Assembly (NCBI RefSeq): GCF_000718005.1
Contig: NZ_JODV01000011.1
DNA from: Actinoalloteichus_B caeruleus
Lineage (GTDB): Bacteria > Actinomycetota > Actinomycetes > Mycobacteriales > Pseudonocardiaceae
Direction: 5' to 3' (one strand)
DNA: 64,000 bases
Shown here: positions 36,045-44,017 of the stretch, one piece after another
Numbering within the stretch: the first letter of the stretch is position 1
Layout of the letters: each line of letters begins with the position of its first letter
Translations under genes and position numbers: made by a program
Notes under the pieces: model-generated
The model's input: the letters and a program-made list of their open reading frames with translations, nothing else
The model's database searches: none
What the model was told of the DNA's origin: nothing

Positions 36045-36179
36045 GCCGCCTCCGATGGTCGGCCTCAGTGCTGAGGTTCGGGTTGTCACCCGAGCTGCGC
36101 GCCCCACCGGTCGGCTCGGCCGGGCGCGGGGGACCCGCATGAGGGGTCCCCTCCTGATTAGCGGTACGGCAGCGGTGTC

Positions 36180-36202
36180 CGTTACCTGGCCCGAGTGTAA
36201 CG
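36180..36202. promoter_or_regulatory. Inverted repeat in the aminotransferase/GNAT divergent region
   Basis: CGTTAC at 36180-36185 and GTAACG at 36197-36202 face each other across 11 bases, one helical turn and a half between centres. It is a candidate operator about 140 bases upstream of the aminotransferase. No regulator is adjacent. Confidence 0.35.
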
Positions 36203-36408
36203 ACCCGCCGCCGAACGGCAGTGCGATCACGCCGCCGACAGGCCCAGGGGCCGCCGGCGGCCGGGCACCGGCGGCCACCTATCCTCGGTGGAGGGCCAGC
36301 GCACCTCCGTGGTCCGGTCGACCGCCCGGTGGGTCACCGCCGGCCGCCGGTCGAGGTGCCGCCGCGGGAGCGCCGCGGCAGGCGGGGCGTGTCGTGCGGG
36401 GAGGTCAC

Positions 36409-37059
36409 ATGTCTCGAAGTGTGGTTGGTATCACGCTGGACAATCTGCACGAGCTCCCGGCGAAGTGCCGGCGGTGCGTGTTCTGGGAACTGGCGCCGCA
36501 CCTGCGTGAGGAGGCGGAGGAACTCGGCCAGACCGAGTTCGAGAAGGAGGCCTGGGTCTCCAGCGTGTTGTTGGAGTGGGGCTCCTGCGGGCGCATCGCG
36601 CACGTCGAGGGCGTCCCGGCCGGCTTCGTCCTCTACGCCCCGCCCTCGGCGGTGCCCAGGACGGCCATGTTCCCCAGCGGCCCGGTCAGCCCGGACGCGG
36701 TACTGCTCACCACGGTGAAGGTGCTCCCCGAGTTCGCGGGCAACGGTGTCGGGCGCATGTTGGCCCAGGCCGTGGTCCGGGACCTCACGCGACGTGGCGT
36801 GAAGGCCGTGGAGGCCTTCGGCAACGGCCTGCCCGACAACCAGGCCGGCTGCGTCGTGCCGGCCGACTTCCTGCGTTCGGTCGGCTTCAAGACGGTCCGC
36901 CCACATCCCCGCTGGCCGAGGTTGCGGCTGGAGCTGAGGTCCGCGTTCTCCTGGCAGGCCGACGTCGAGGCCGCCCTGGAACGGCTGCTGGACTCCGTCA
37001 CGGTCACCACGGCGGGCGTGGGCCCCGCCGGCGTCGAGGCAGCCCCCACCGGCCGCTGA
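36409..37059 (+). CDS. GNAT family N-acetyltransferase
   Basis: The 216-residue protein has the acetyl-CoA motif VLPEFAGNGVGRMLAQAVVRDL (Q/RxxGxG/A form NGVGRM). The N-terminal KCRRCVFWEL holds two cysteines. It is the counterpart of Rv3916c, which lies between parB and cwlM in M. tuberculosis. GGGAGG precedes the ATG. The substrate is unknown. Confidence 0.92.
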   Translation: MSRSVVGITLDNLHELPAKCRRCVFWELAPHLREEAEELGQTEFEKEAWVSSVLLEWGSCGRIAHVEGVPAGFVLYAPPSAVPRTAMFPSGPVSPDAVLLTTVKVLPEFAGNGVGRMLAQAVVRDLTRRGVKAVEAFGNGLPDNQAGCVVPADFLRSVGFKTVRPHPRWPRLRLELRSAFSWQADVEAALERLLDSVTVTTAGVGPAGVEAAPTGR

Positions 37060-37238
37060 GCGGCGGAGGGGCGACCACGTCCGCGCCGGTCGGACCCTGA
37101 CGTCGACGACCTGGTCCCGTGGACGGCTCACTGCTCCGCCCTGGCGGCGACGCGAACGGGGAACGTCCTCGTGCCGCGTGTGGGTCCGGCCCCGACGCCC
37201 GGGCACGGTCGCCCAGGCCCGAGGAACGGGCAAACGGG

Positions 37239-37275
37239 GAGGACCGGCCCGGCGGGATCGCGCGGACCGGTCCTC
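37239..37275. terminator. Hairpin between convergent GNAT and cwlM genes
   Basis: GAGGACCGG at 37239-37247 pairs with CCGGTCCTC at 37267-37275. Confidence 0.6.
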
Positions 37276-37310
37276 GTCGTCCCTCCCGCCACCGCGGCGG
37301 CGGGACACGT

Positions 37311-38495
37311 TCAGTCGATCTTGGCGAGTTCGTGGCGGAGCAGGTCGTCGAAGGTGAAGGTGCCCGTGGGCTGGTCGTTCTTGCCCAACAGGTAGTGGCG
37401 CTTCACCGCGACCAGGATGCGTTCGGCGACGATGTCGCGGAAGTTGGGGTCGAGGAGCCGCGCCCTGTCCTCGGGGTTGGTGAGGTAGCCCACCTCGACG
37501 CGAACGGCGGGCATCCGGGTCAGGCGGAGGACCTCCCAGGTCTTCCGGTGCGCCCCGCAGTCGACCATCCCCGTCTTCGCGGACACCTCCCGCTGGATGT
37601 AGCCGGCCAGGGCCTCCCCGACCGTGGAGGTGGTGCCGTTACCGGTCCCGGTGCCGAAGTGGAAGGAGGCGATGCCCTGGGCGCGGGGTGAGGAGTTCGC
37701 GTCGACGTGCAGCGAGAGGAAGAGTTCGGCCCCGGCGTCGTTGGCGAAGGCCGCGCGGTCGGACTCCTGCGGGCAGGAGTCGGGGCCCCGGGTGAGCAGT
37801 GCCTCCATGCCGGTGGCGACCATGCGCCCCTCGAGCCGGCGGGCCAGATCCCACACCAGGTCCGCCTCGGAGGCGCCGTCGACGCAGATGCCCCGGTCCG
37901 CCCCGCCGTGACCGGGGTCGAGGACGATGCGCTTCCCCCGCAGCAGCGGACCGGCGGTGCGCACCCGCTCCTGCTCCCGGAGGAAGACGGGCCGGCCACC
38001 CCGGACCTTGGGGGTGAGCTGCCGGAGCGCGCGCAGGGTCTCCGGGCCGCACACGCCGTCGGCGACCAGGCCGTAGTCCCGCTGGAAGCCGCGCAGGGCC
38101 TGCTCGGTCTGCCCGCCGAAGATCCCGTTCGCCCTTCCGGCGTCGTAGCCGAGTTCCAACAGCCGCTCCTGGAGCGCCACCACGTCGTCGCCGGTCGTGG
38201 GCTGCGTCACCAGGTAGGCCAGCGGCCGGTCCCCCAGCCGCCAGCGGGCGTCCCGGAGCGCGCGGTAGGTCGCCGGTCCGACGATGCCGTCGGTGATCAG
38301 CCCTCGTTGCTGCTGGAACACTCGGACGGCATGTTCCACGACCGCGTCGTAGACGTGCTCCTCCCGCCGCCCGTCGGCGTGCTGGCCGCTGCCGGCAGGG
38401 GCGCCATCGCCCTCGGGTAGTAGCCCCTGGGCTGCGAGATTGGCCTTGATCTCGGCGACGGCCGGACCGAAGTCACCGCGGTGGAGCAGTTGCAT
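37311..38495 (-). CDS. cwlM: CwlM-like N-acetylmuramoyl-L-alanine amidase domain protein
   Basis: The 394-residue protein has two peptidoglycan-binding domains (residues about 5-85 and 95-165, each ending GxxGPxTxxAL) and an Amidase_3 domain starting IVLDPGHGG. Zinc ligands appear as His in DPGHGG, Glu in GASEADL and His in LSLHVDAN, with catalytic Glu in VRVEVGYLTN. M. tuberculosis CwlM (Rv3915), in the same place before trxA, is cytoplasmic and regulates MurA when phosphorylated by PknB. No signal peptide is seen here either, so a regulatory role is likely. Confidence 0.9.
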   Translation of the reverse strand: MQLLHRGDFGPAVAEIKANLAAQGLLPEGDGAPAGSGQHADGRREEHVYDAVVEHAVRVFQQQRGLITDGIVGPATYRALRDARWRLGDRPLAYLVTQPTTGDDVVALQERLLELGYDAGRANGIFGGQTEQALRGFQRDYGLVADGVCGPETLRALRQLTPKVRGGRPVFLREQERVRTAGPLLRGKRIVLDPGHGGADRGICVDGASEADLVWDLARRLEGRMVATGMEALLTRGPDSCPQESDRAAFANDAGAELFLSLHVDANSSPRAQGIASFHFGTGTGNGTTSTVGEALAGYIQREVSAKTGMVDCGAHRKTWEVLRLTRMPAVRVEVGYLTNPEDRARLLDPNFRDIVAERILVAVKRHYLLGKNDQPTGTFTFDDLLRHELAKID

Positions 38496-38831
38496 GTACT
38501 CCTCGCTCGACTAGAGGCGCCGAAGTCGTTCGGCGCGGAGGCGGACAACTTATTGTGCCCTGTCGGCCACGGGTCGACATATCGGGCCGTCACCCTTCCG
38601 GGTGCCCCTGCTCGCGGTGTTGATCTTCCGGGGCGGTGCTGTGCGGTGCTGCTGTTCGACCGGGGAGGGGTTGGCCCGACGTGGGCTGTTGTGCTGGCGT
38701 GCCGGATCGCGATCCGGTGGCGTCACGTCGGGGACGGACCCGGAGTCGACCGGGGTCGCGTGCCGAAGCGCGTTCACGTCCGCGCGGGGCGGGCCCTGGT
38801 CGGACGCGTGTCGCAGGCTACCCGAACACGG

Positions 38832-38862
38832 AGGGGGATCGGCGCCAGGCACCGACCCCCCT
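38832..38862 (-). terminator. Terminator after trxA
   Basis: AGGGGG and TCGG pair with CCGA and CCCCCT across one mismatch, with a nine-base loop. It lies 25 bases beyond the trxA stop. The remaining 38496-38831 gap shows no gene; it should carry the cwlM promoter region on its far side. Confidence 0.6.
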
Positions 38863-38886
38863 TCTCGAACGCGTTGGACGAGACGG

Positions 38887-39216
38887 TCAGGACAGGTAGT
38901 CCGACAGCTCCTTGACCAGGGCGGCCTTCGGCTTGGCCCCGATGATCTCCTTGACCTTCTCGCCGTTCTTGAACAGCATCAGGGTCGGCAGGGACATGAC
39001 CTTGTAGTCGCGGCCCGTCTGGGGGTTCGAGTCGAAGTCGATCTTCGCGATCGTGATCTTCTCCGAGTACTCCGCCGCGATCTCCTCCAGCACCGGGGCG
39101 ACCATCTTGCACGGCCCGCACCAGGAGGCCCAGAAGTCGACGAGAACGGGCTTCTCGCTGGTCAGGACCGTGTCGGCGAACGTCTTGTCGGTGACCTCGA
39201 TGGTGTTGCCGGCCAT
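38887..39216 (-). CDS. trxA: Thioredoxin
   Basis: The 109-residue thioredoxin has the active site FWASWCGPCKM and the cis-proline segment MSLPTLMLFKNG. It reduces protein disulfides with electrons from TrxB. AAGGAG precedes the ATG. It lies 77 bases downstream of trxB, probably one operon. It matches trxC (Rv3914) by position. Confidence 0.98.
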   Translation of the reverse strand: MAGNTIEVTDKTFADTVLTSEKPVLVDFWASWCGPCKMVAPVLEEIAAEYSEKITIAKIDFDSNPQTGRDYKVMSLPTLMLFKNGEKVKEIIGAKPKAALVKELSDYLS

Positions 39217-39293
39217 AGTCGTCTCTCCTTGTCGCTACGTGTCCACCGGTGGAGTCCGTCCCCACCGGCCTCGAAGTTCCTGGGGCCGGTGGG

Positions 39294-40280
39294 TCAGCTG
39301 ACGGGGACCGCGTCCTCACCGGGGCCGTACCCGCCTCCGACGTGCTCGGCGGTGGGCTCGTAGGCCGCCAACCAGCGTTCCGCGTCGATCGCGGCGGAAC
39401 ACCCCGACCCGGCGGCGGTGATGGCCTGCCGGTAGGTGTTGTCGACGAGGTCACCGGCGGCGAAGACGCCGTCGAGCCCGGTGCGGGTGCTCGGGTGCTC
39501 CACCCCCACGTAGCCCTCGTCGTCCAGGTCGACCTGTCCCCGGACCAGCTCGCTGCGCGGGTCGTGACCGATCGCCACGAACATCGCGGTCACGTCGAGC
39601 GTCGAGTCCTCGCCCGTCCTGGTGTCGGTGACGCGGAGCCCGCTGACCGTGTCCTCCCCCAGCACCTCGCTCACCACGGCGTTGGTCAGGAACCGGATCT
39701 TCTCGTTCTCCTCGGCGCGGCGGAGCATGATGCGCGAGGCGCGGAACTCCTCGCGGCGGTGGATGATCGTGACGCTGCGGGCGAACCGGGTGAGGAAGGT
39801 CGCCTCCTCCATGGCCGAGTCCCCGCCGCCGACGACGGCGATGTCCTGGTCGCGGAAGAAGAACCCGTCGCACGTGGCGCAGGAGGACACGCCACGTCCC
39901 AACAGCCGCTCCTCGCCAGGGACGTCCAGGTAGCGGGGTGCCGCGCCCATCGCCAGGATCACCGCGCGTGACCGGTAGGTGGTCCCGTTGACCTCGACCG
40001 TCTTCACCGGCCCCGAGAGGTCGATGGCCTCCACGTCCTCGGCGCGCAGCTCCGCCCCGAAACGGGTGGCCTGTTGGCGCATCTCCTCCATCAGGTCCGG
40101 GCCCATGATCCCCTCGCGGAAGCCCGGGTAGTTCTCCACCTCGGTGGTCGTCATGAGGGCACCACCGAACTGGGTGCCTTCGAAGACCAGTGGGTTCAGT
40201 TGGGCGCGGGCGGCGTACACGGCCGCGGTGTACCCGGCGGGGCCGGAACCGACGATGATGAGGTTGCGGACTTCGGACAA
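39294..40280 (-). CDS. trxB: Thioredoxin reductase
   Basis: The 328-residue flavoenzyme has the FAD motif IIVGSGPAGYTAA, the redox motif CATCDG, the NADPH motif VVGGGDSAMEEA and the C-terminal FAAGDLVDNTYRQAITAAGSG. The start is TTG 40280, with GGAGG eight bases upstream. It couples NADPH to thioredoxin. Being next to sigM suggests shared control under redox stress, as for M. tuberculosis trxB2. Confidence 0.98.
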   Translation of the reverse strand: MSEVRNLIIVGSGPAGYTAAVYAARAQLNPLVFEGTQFGGALMTTTEVENYPGFREGIMGPDLMEEMRQQATRFGAELRAEDVEAIDLSGPVKTVEVNGTTYRSRAVILAMGAAPRYLDVPGEERLLGRGVSSCATCDGFFFRDQDIAVVGGGDSAMEEATFLTRFARSVTIIHRREEFRASRIMLRRAEENEKIRFLTNAVVSEVLGEDTVSGLRVTDTRTGEDSTLDVTAMFVAIGHDPRSELVRGQVDLDDEGYVGVEHPSTRTGLDGVFAAGDLVDNTYRQAITAAGSGCSAAIDAERWLAAYEPTAEHVGGGYGPGEDAVPVS

Positions 40281-40482
40281 GTTGACGCCTCCACCGACTC
40301 GCTTGCGGGATCACGCTGTGCTGTCGGCCGACCTGGCATCGCCATACCGACATCGAGCTGTAACGCGATCCTAGGCGTGGGTGTTCCCGCCGCGGTTCGG
40401 CGTGTGGCGAGGGTGACGGCCGCACTGGGGCCGGTGCGGGCGCCCCAGCCCGCACCGTGCCGCGCTCCCGGCGGTGGCGGAC

Positions 40483-41388
40483 TCAGTTGATCTCGGTCTG
40501 GGTGAGCAGACCGGGCGAGTCGGGACCACAGTCGAAGGAGACGATGGCGACCCGGAAACTACCGAAGTCACCACCGCTCATCACGACCATCAACGCGGGC
40601 TCGTCCTGGTAGTTCACCGAGAGCGATCCCAGGACGGCGGTGTCGGGCACCCCGCTGGCCCGGAGGCAGGCCGTGAGCGCGGCCTCGTCGCCGAAGGGGC
40701 CGTAGTCCTCGGCGTTCATCGCGGCCCCGTAGTTGGCCTGGACGTCGTCGGGACCGGTCAGCGCGAGAGGACCCGCTCCGGGTGAGGCGCCGGTCTCCGT
40801 CGGGAGCGGGGTCGTGGTGGTGGCCGGTGGCTGGGCCATCGGGGTGCCGTCCTCCAGGGAGCGGCCGGGGAGTCCGAACGCGACGACCGCGGCGACCGCC
40901 GCGGCGGCGAGGACCCCCGACCCCCAGCCGAGCATCCTGTTCCGCCGGCGGCGGGCCGCCGAGAGGTCGGCGACCGGTGCCGGCGGGCGTGCGTGGTCCT
41001 CGGGGGTGTGGGGCGGAGCGGGGGTGGTCGGCAGCTGGGTGACCGGGCGCGGGGGTGGCGCGGACGCGCGGGTCATGGCGGCGGCCTCGTCGGCCAGGGC
41101 GCGTTCGAGCCGGGCGGCGACCTCGGGGGGCATCGTGGTGGTGGGGGCGGACAGTTCCGAGCCGAAGGCCGCCAGGTCGGCGTGCACCGCGTCCAGCGCG
41201 TCCAGCACGGCCTTCGCGTCGGGGTCGTCCCCTATCCTGGCGGTGAGTTCCCTGGCCGTCTCCGCGTCCAGCACGTCACCGTGCAGGTCCGCCAGCACGT
41301 CGAGGGACAGGCTTGGGTCGGCCGGGGCGTCGGGTCGGGACCTGCTCGCCGGGTCGAGCCCATGCCCTTCCCACTCATTGCGGGTCAT
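40483..41388 (-). CDS. Anti-sigma factor for SigM (RsmA-like)
   Basis: The 301-residue protein has a cytoplasmic head of about 150 residues, one membrane span (MLGWGSGVLAAAAVAAVVAF, near 152-171) and an extracytoplasmic domain. It lacks a clear HxxxCxxC zinc motif. The ATG overlaps the sigM stop as ATGA. The M. tuberculosis homologue by position (Rv3912, RsmA) is the SigM anti-sigma factor. Confidence 0.85.
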   Translation of the reverse strand: MTRNEWEGHGLDPASRSRPDAPADPSLSLDVLADLHGDVLDAETARELTARIGDDPDAKAVLDALDAVHADLAAFGSELSAPTTTMPPEVAARLERALADEAAAMTRASAPPPRPVTQLPTTPAPPHTPEDHARPPAPVADLSAARRRRNRMLGWGSGVLAAAAVAAVVAFGLPGRSLEDGTPMAQPPATTTTPLPTETGASPGAGPLALTGPDDVQANYGAAMNAEDYGPFGDEAALTACLRASGVPDTAVLGSLSVNYQDEPALMVVMSGGDFGSFRVAIVSFDCGPDSPGLLTQTEIN

Positions 41389-42002
41389 CGTCCCTCCCGG
41401 TCACGACGTTGGCGGTCACCAACAGCGTCAGATGGGACGTTCGCAACTGCACCGTGGTTCCTGAGGTGCCCCAGAAGTTTCGCCAGCCGGGCCCGGCCCC
41501 TGGCGCAACGGCTCTTCACCGTTCCCTCGGCGACCCCGAGCAGTCTGGCGGTGTCCGCCACCGAGTACCCCTCCACGTCCACCAGCACGATCGCGGCGCG
41601 TTGCTCCTCCGGCAGGGCGGCGAGCGCGTCCCGCACCGCCAGGCGGGTGTCCTGCTCCGCGATGGCGTCGCGAGGGCTCGCGGGCTCCCCCGGTCCGGCG
41701 TCGGGGAGCGGGACGGTGGGACGACTTTGTTTTCGTCTGATCCGGTCCAGGCACGCGTTCACCACGATCCGATGTAACCAGGTTGTCACCCGGGACTCGG
41801 CGCGGAAGGACGACGCCGCCCGAAAGGCGGAGATCAGGGCGTCCTGGAGTGCGTCCGCGGCTTCCTCTGGGTCGCGCATCGTCCGCAGCGCGACCGCCCA
41901 GAGCCGGTCCCGGTGGCGACGGACCAACTCGCTGAAGGCGTGAGGATCCCCATGAGCGTGAGCCGCGATGAGGTCGGCATCCGAACTGGCTGGGGCTGTC
42001 AC
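41385..42002 (-). CDS. sigM: ECF RNA polymerase sigma factor SigM
   Basis: The 205-residue factor has sigma region 2 (HAFSELVRRHRDRLWAVAL, EEAADALQDALISAF) and region 4 (LPEEQRAAIVLVDVEGYSVADTARLLGVAEGTVKSR). GTG 42002 is chosen because a TATTCT element (complement of 42009-42014) lies six bases upstream, giving a leaderless message; no ribosome site is present. Gene order sigM-antiSigma-trxB-trxA equals mycobacteria. Confidence 0.93.
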   Translation of the reverse strand: MTAPASSDADLIAAHAHGDPHAFSELVRRHRDRLWAVALRTMRDPEEAADALQDALISAFRAASSFRAESRVTTWLHRIVVNACLDRIRRKQSRPTVPLPDAGPGEPASPRDAIAEQDTRLAVRDALAALPEEQRAAIVLVDVEGYSVADTARLLGVAEGTVKSRCARGRARLAKLLGHLRNHGAVANVPSDAVGDRQRRDREGR

Positions 42003-42174
42003 ACGCCGAGAATAGCGGTACCACGTGTCGGAAACCGAGACCACAGTCTGTTTCCCGCCGCCGTCTGAACGAAACCTGAACCCGCTGTTCGAGTGAATTT
42101 CAACCATCTGACGCATGCGACGGGTGATATCCACAGCGGACATCCGTCAGATGGCGCACCCGACCGGTCGGCGG

Positions 42175-43833
42175 TCACTGCGGCAGCAGCCCCTCCACGG
42201 CGACCTCGCGGATCGTCGTCTGGTGACGTCCGTTGTCCAGGGGCACGATGCCGGTGACCCAGAGCAGGACGTGCTGGGTGGGTTGGCTGGCCTCGTCGAA
42301 CGCGACCTCGGTCGCACCGTCGGTCAGGTCGGCGACCCCGATCAGCTCGCCGTCCTCCGGGCTCCCGGGACTGGCGGAGGGTAGCGCGCGCACCTCGACC
42401 CGCCCGCCGGCCGACGGGGAGTCGATGGTCACGGAGGTGAGCTGCGTGACCTGGTCTAGGGACAGGATCAGGCCCACGCCCGGCTTGAGCGCGTTGTCGG
42501 CGTCGAATGGCGCGTTGTACTCGGCGGTCCGCCACTCCGTGGCCGGGTCGCCGTCGAGGACGTGCGCGGCCCGGTCCGGCGAGTCCAGCTGCTGGCCGGC
42601 GGGCTGCCACTCGGTGGCACCGGTCACCTCGACCGGCCCGGACCCGAGCTCCGGTTCGGACTCGGTCTCCTGCTGTCCCGCGCTGTTCGAGCTCGGCGCC
42701 CCCACGTCGAACTGGGGGCGGGCCCCCGAACCGCCGTCACCGCTGAAGAAGGAGACGAGCTGGAAGCCGATCCAGGCGACCACGATCAGCGTCGCCGCGG
42801 CCAGCACCGCCACGCCGATCCGCAGTTTCCGCTTGCTGGCCTTGTCCTTCGGGATGTCCTGGGTGCGCCACAGGGAGTCGGTGTTCCCGCGCGCCGGGGT
42901 CTCCCGCATCAGGTTCTGGGTGGGACTGCCCGCGTCGGCCGCCCGCTCCAGCACGGGCAGCAGCGCGGCGGCGGTGCGGATGTTGCCGGTGTTGATGACG
43001 CTCTCCGGGCCGGCGAGCGCCTTGACCGCCACGTTGGACAGCTCGTGCGGCACCGTCGGGCGCAGCGCTCGCGGCGGCAGCACCGAACCGTCGGCGGCCA
43101 GCGGCGCCGCCGGCAGCGTCTCCTGGCCCTGCCGCAACGGCCAGCGGCCGGTCAGCAGGAAGTAGAGGACCGCGCCGAGCCCCCGGACGTCCTCGGTCGT
43201 CGTCGCCTCGGCCCGGGACCCGGGGAAGGCGAAGCGCAGTTCGCCCTGCGCGGTGACCCGGATCCGCTCCGGGTGGTCCACTCCGAGCACCAGTCCGACG
43301 TGGTGGGCGGTCTCCACCGCCGCCGCCAGGGTCTGGAGCAGGCGGGCGGCGTTGTCCGCCGGCAGCGGGCCATCCCGGAGCAGCTCACCGAGCCTGCTCC
43401 CGTGCGTCCACTCGGCGACCACCACCCCGAGGACGTGTTCCGGGTGGTCGACGCCGTGGCTGCTGCTCAGGACGTCCAGCACCCTGGCGACCCCGACGCA
43501 GTGGAAGCTCGCCGCGTGCATGCAGCGCTCCAGGACCCGACGCGCCTTGGTGACCATCTGCCCGTCGGTCCGGTACCCGACCAGGACGGTCAGCGCCACG
43601 TCCCGTCCGAGCGCGGTGTCCTTGGCCCGCCAGAGCTGGGCCTGGCAGGACGCGTCGTACCCGACCTGCTCGATCAGCCGGTACCGGTTGTCGGCGAGCA
43701 GGGTGCCCGGGCTCAGCTCGGCGAGGTCCGACCAGTCCGGTGGCGGCGGAGCGGACGCGGGCACGGTGAGGTCGGCACCGTTGCCCGTGTGGTTCCGGTG
43801 CGCTGCCGTGTACTGCGTAGGCTTGCCGCTCAC
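42175..43833 (-). CDS. Membrane pseudokinase with extracytoplasmic jelly-roll domain
   Basis: The 552-residue protein has a kinase-like domain (residues about 45-280), one membrane span (near 360-382) and an outer beta-rich domain (about 430-552). Key residues are lost: VALTVL instead of VAIKVL (no ATP lysine), GVDHPER where HGDLKPxN is expected, and FAFPG where DFG is expected. M. tuberculosis Rv3910 carries just such a pseudokinase and outer domain fused to MurJ, where it binds FhaA. Here it is a separate gene 185 bases downstream of murJ. GTG 43833 has AGGAGAAG upstream. Confidence 0.88.
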   Translation of the reverse strand: MSGKPTQYTAAHRNHTGNGADLTVPASAPPPPDWSDLAELSPGTLLADNRYRLIEQVGYDASCQAQLWRAKDTALGRDVALTVLVGYRTDGQMVTKARRVLERCMHAASFHCVGVARVLDVLSSSHGVDHPEHVLGVVVAEWTHGSRLGELLRDGPLPADNAARLLQTLAAAVETAHHVGLVLGVDHPERIRVTAQGELRFAFPGSRAEATTTEDVRGLGAVLYFLLTGRWPLRQGQETLPAAPLAADGSVLPPRALRPTVPHELSNVAVKALAGPESVINTGNIRTAAALLPVLERAADAGSPTQNLMRETPARGNTDSLWRTQDIPKDKASKRKLRIGVAVLAAATLIVVAWIGFQLVSFFSGDGGSGARPQFDVGAPSSNSAGQQETESEPELGSGPVEVTGATEWQPAGQQLDSPDRAAHVLDGDPATEWRTAEYNAPFDADNALKPGVGLILSLDQVTQLTSVTIDSPSAGGRVEVRALPSASPGSPEDGELIGVADLTDGATEVAFDEASQPTQHVLLWVTGIVPLDNGRHQTTIREVAVEGLLPQ

Positions 43834-44017
43834 GGTGTCTTCTCCTGATCCACCCGCTCCCCGGAAAGCGAAGGCCCCCAACCACCGCCGCGGAGTCTCC
43901 GAGCTGAGGGTACGGGAAGTTGGCTGTCATCGACTGGCCGATAAGGAGGCCCACACTGGGGGCCGTCAGTAGGACGGGGCGGCACGGTCGCGCGGTTGCC
44001 TCCGGTCACCGAACGCT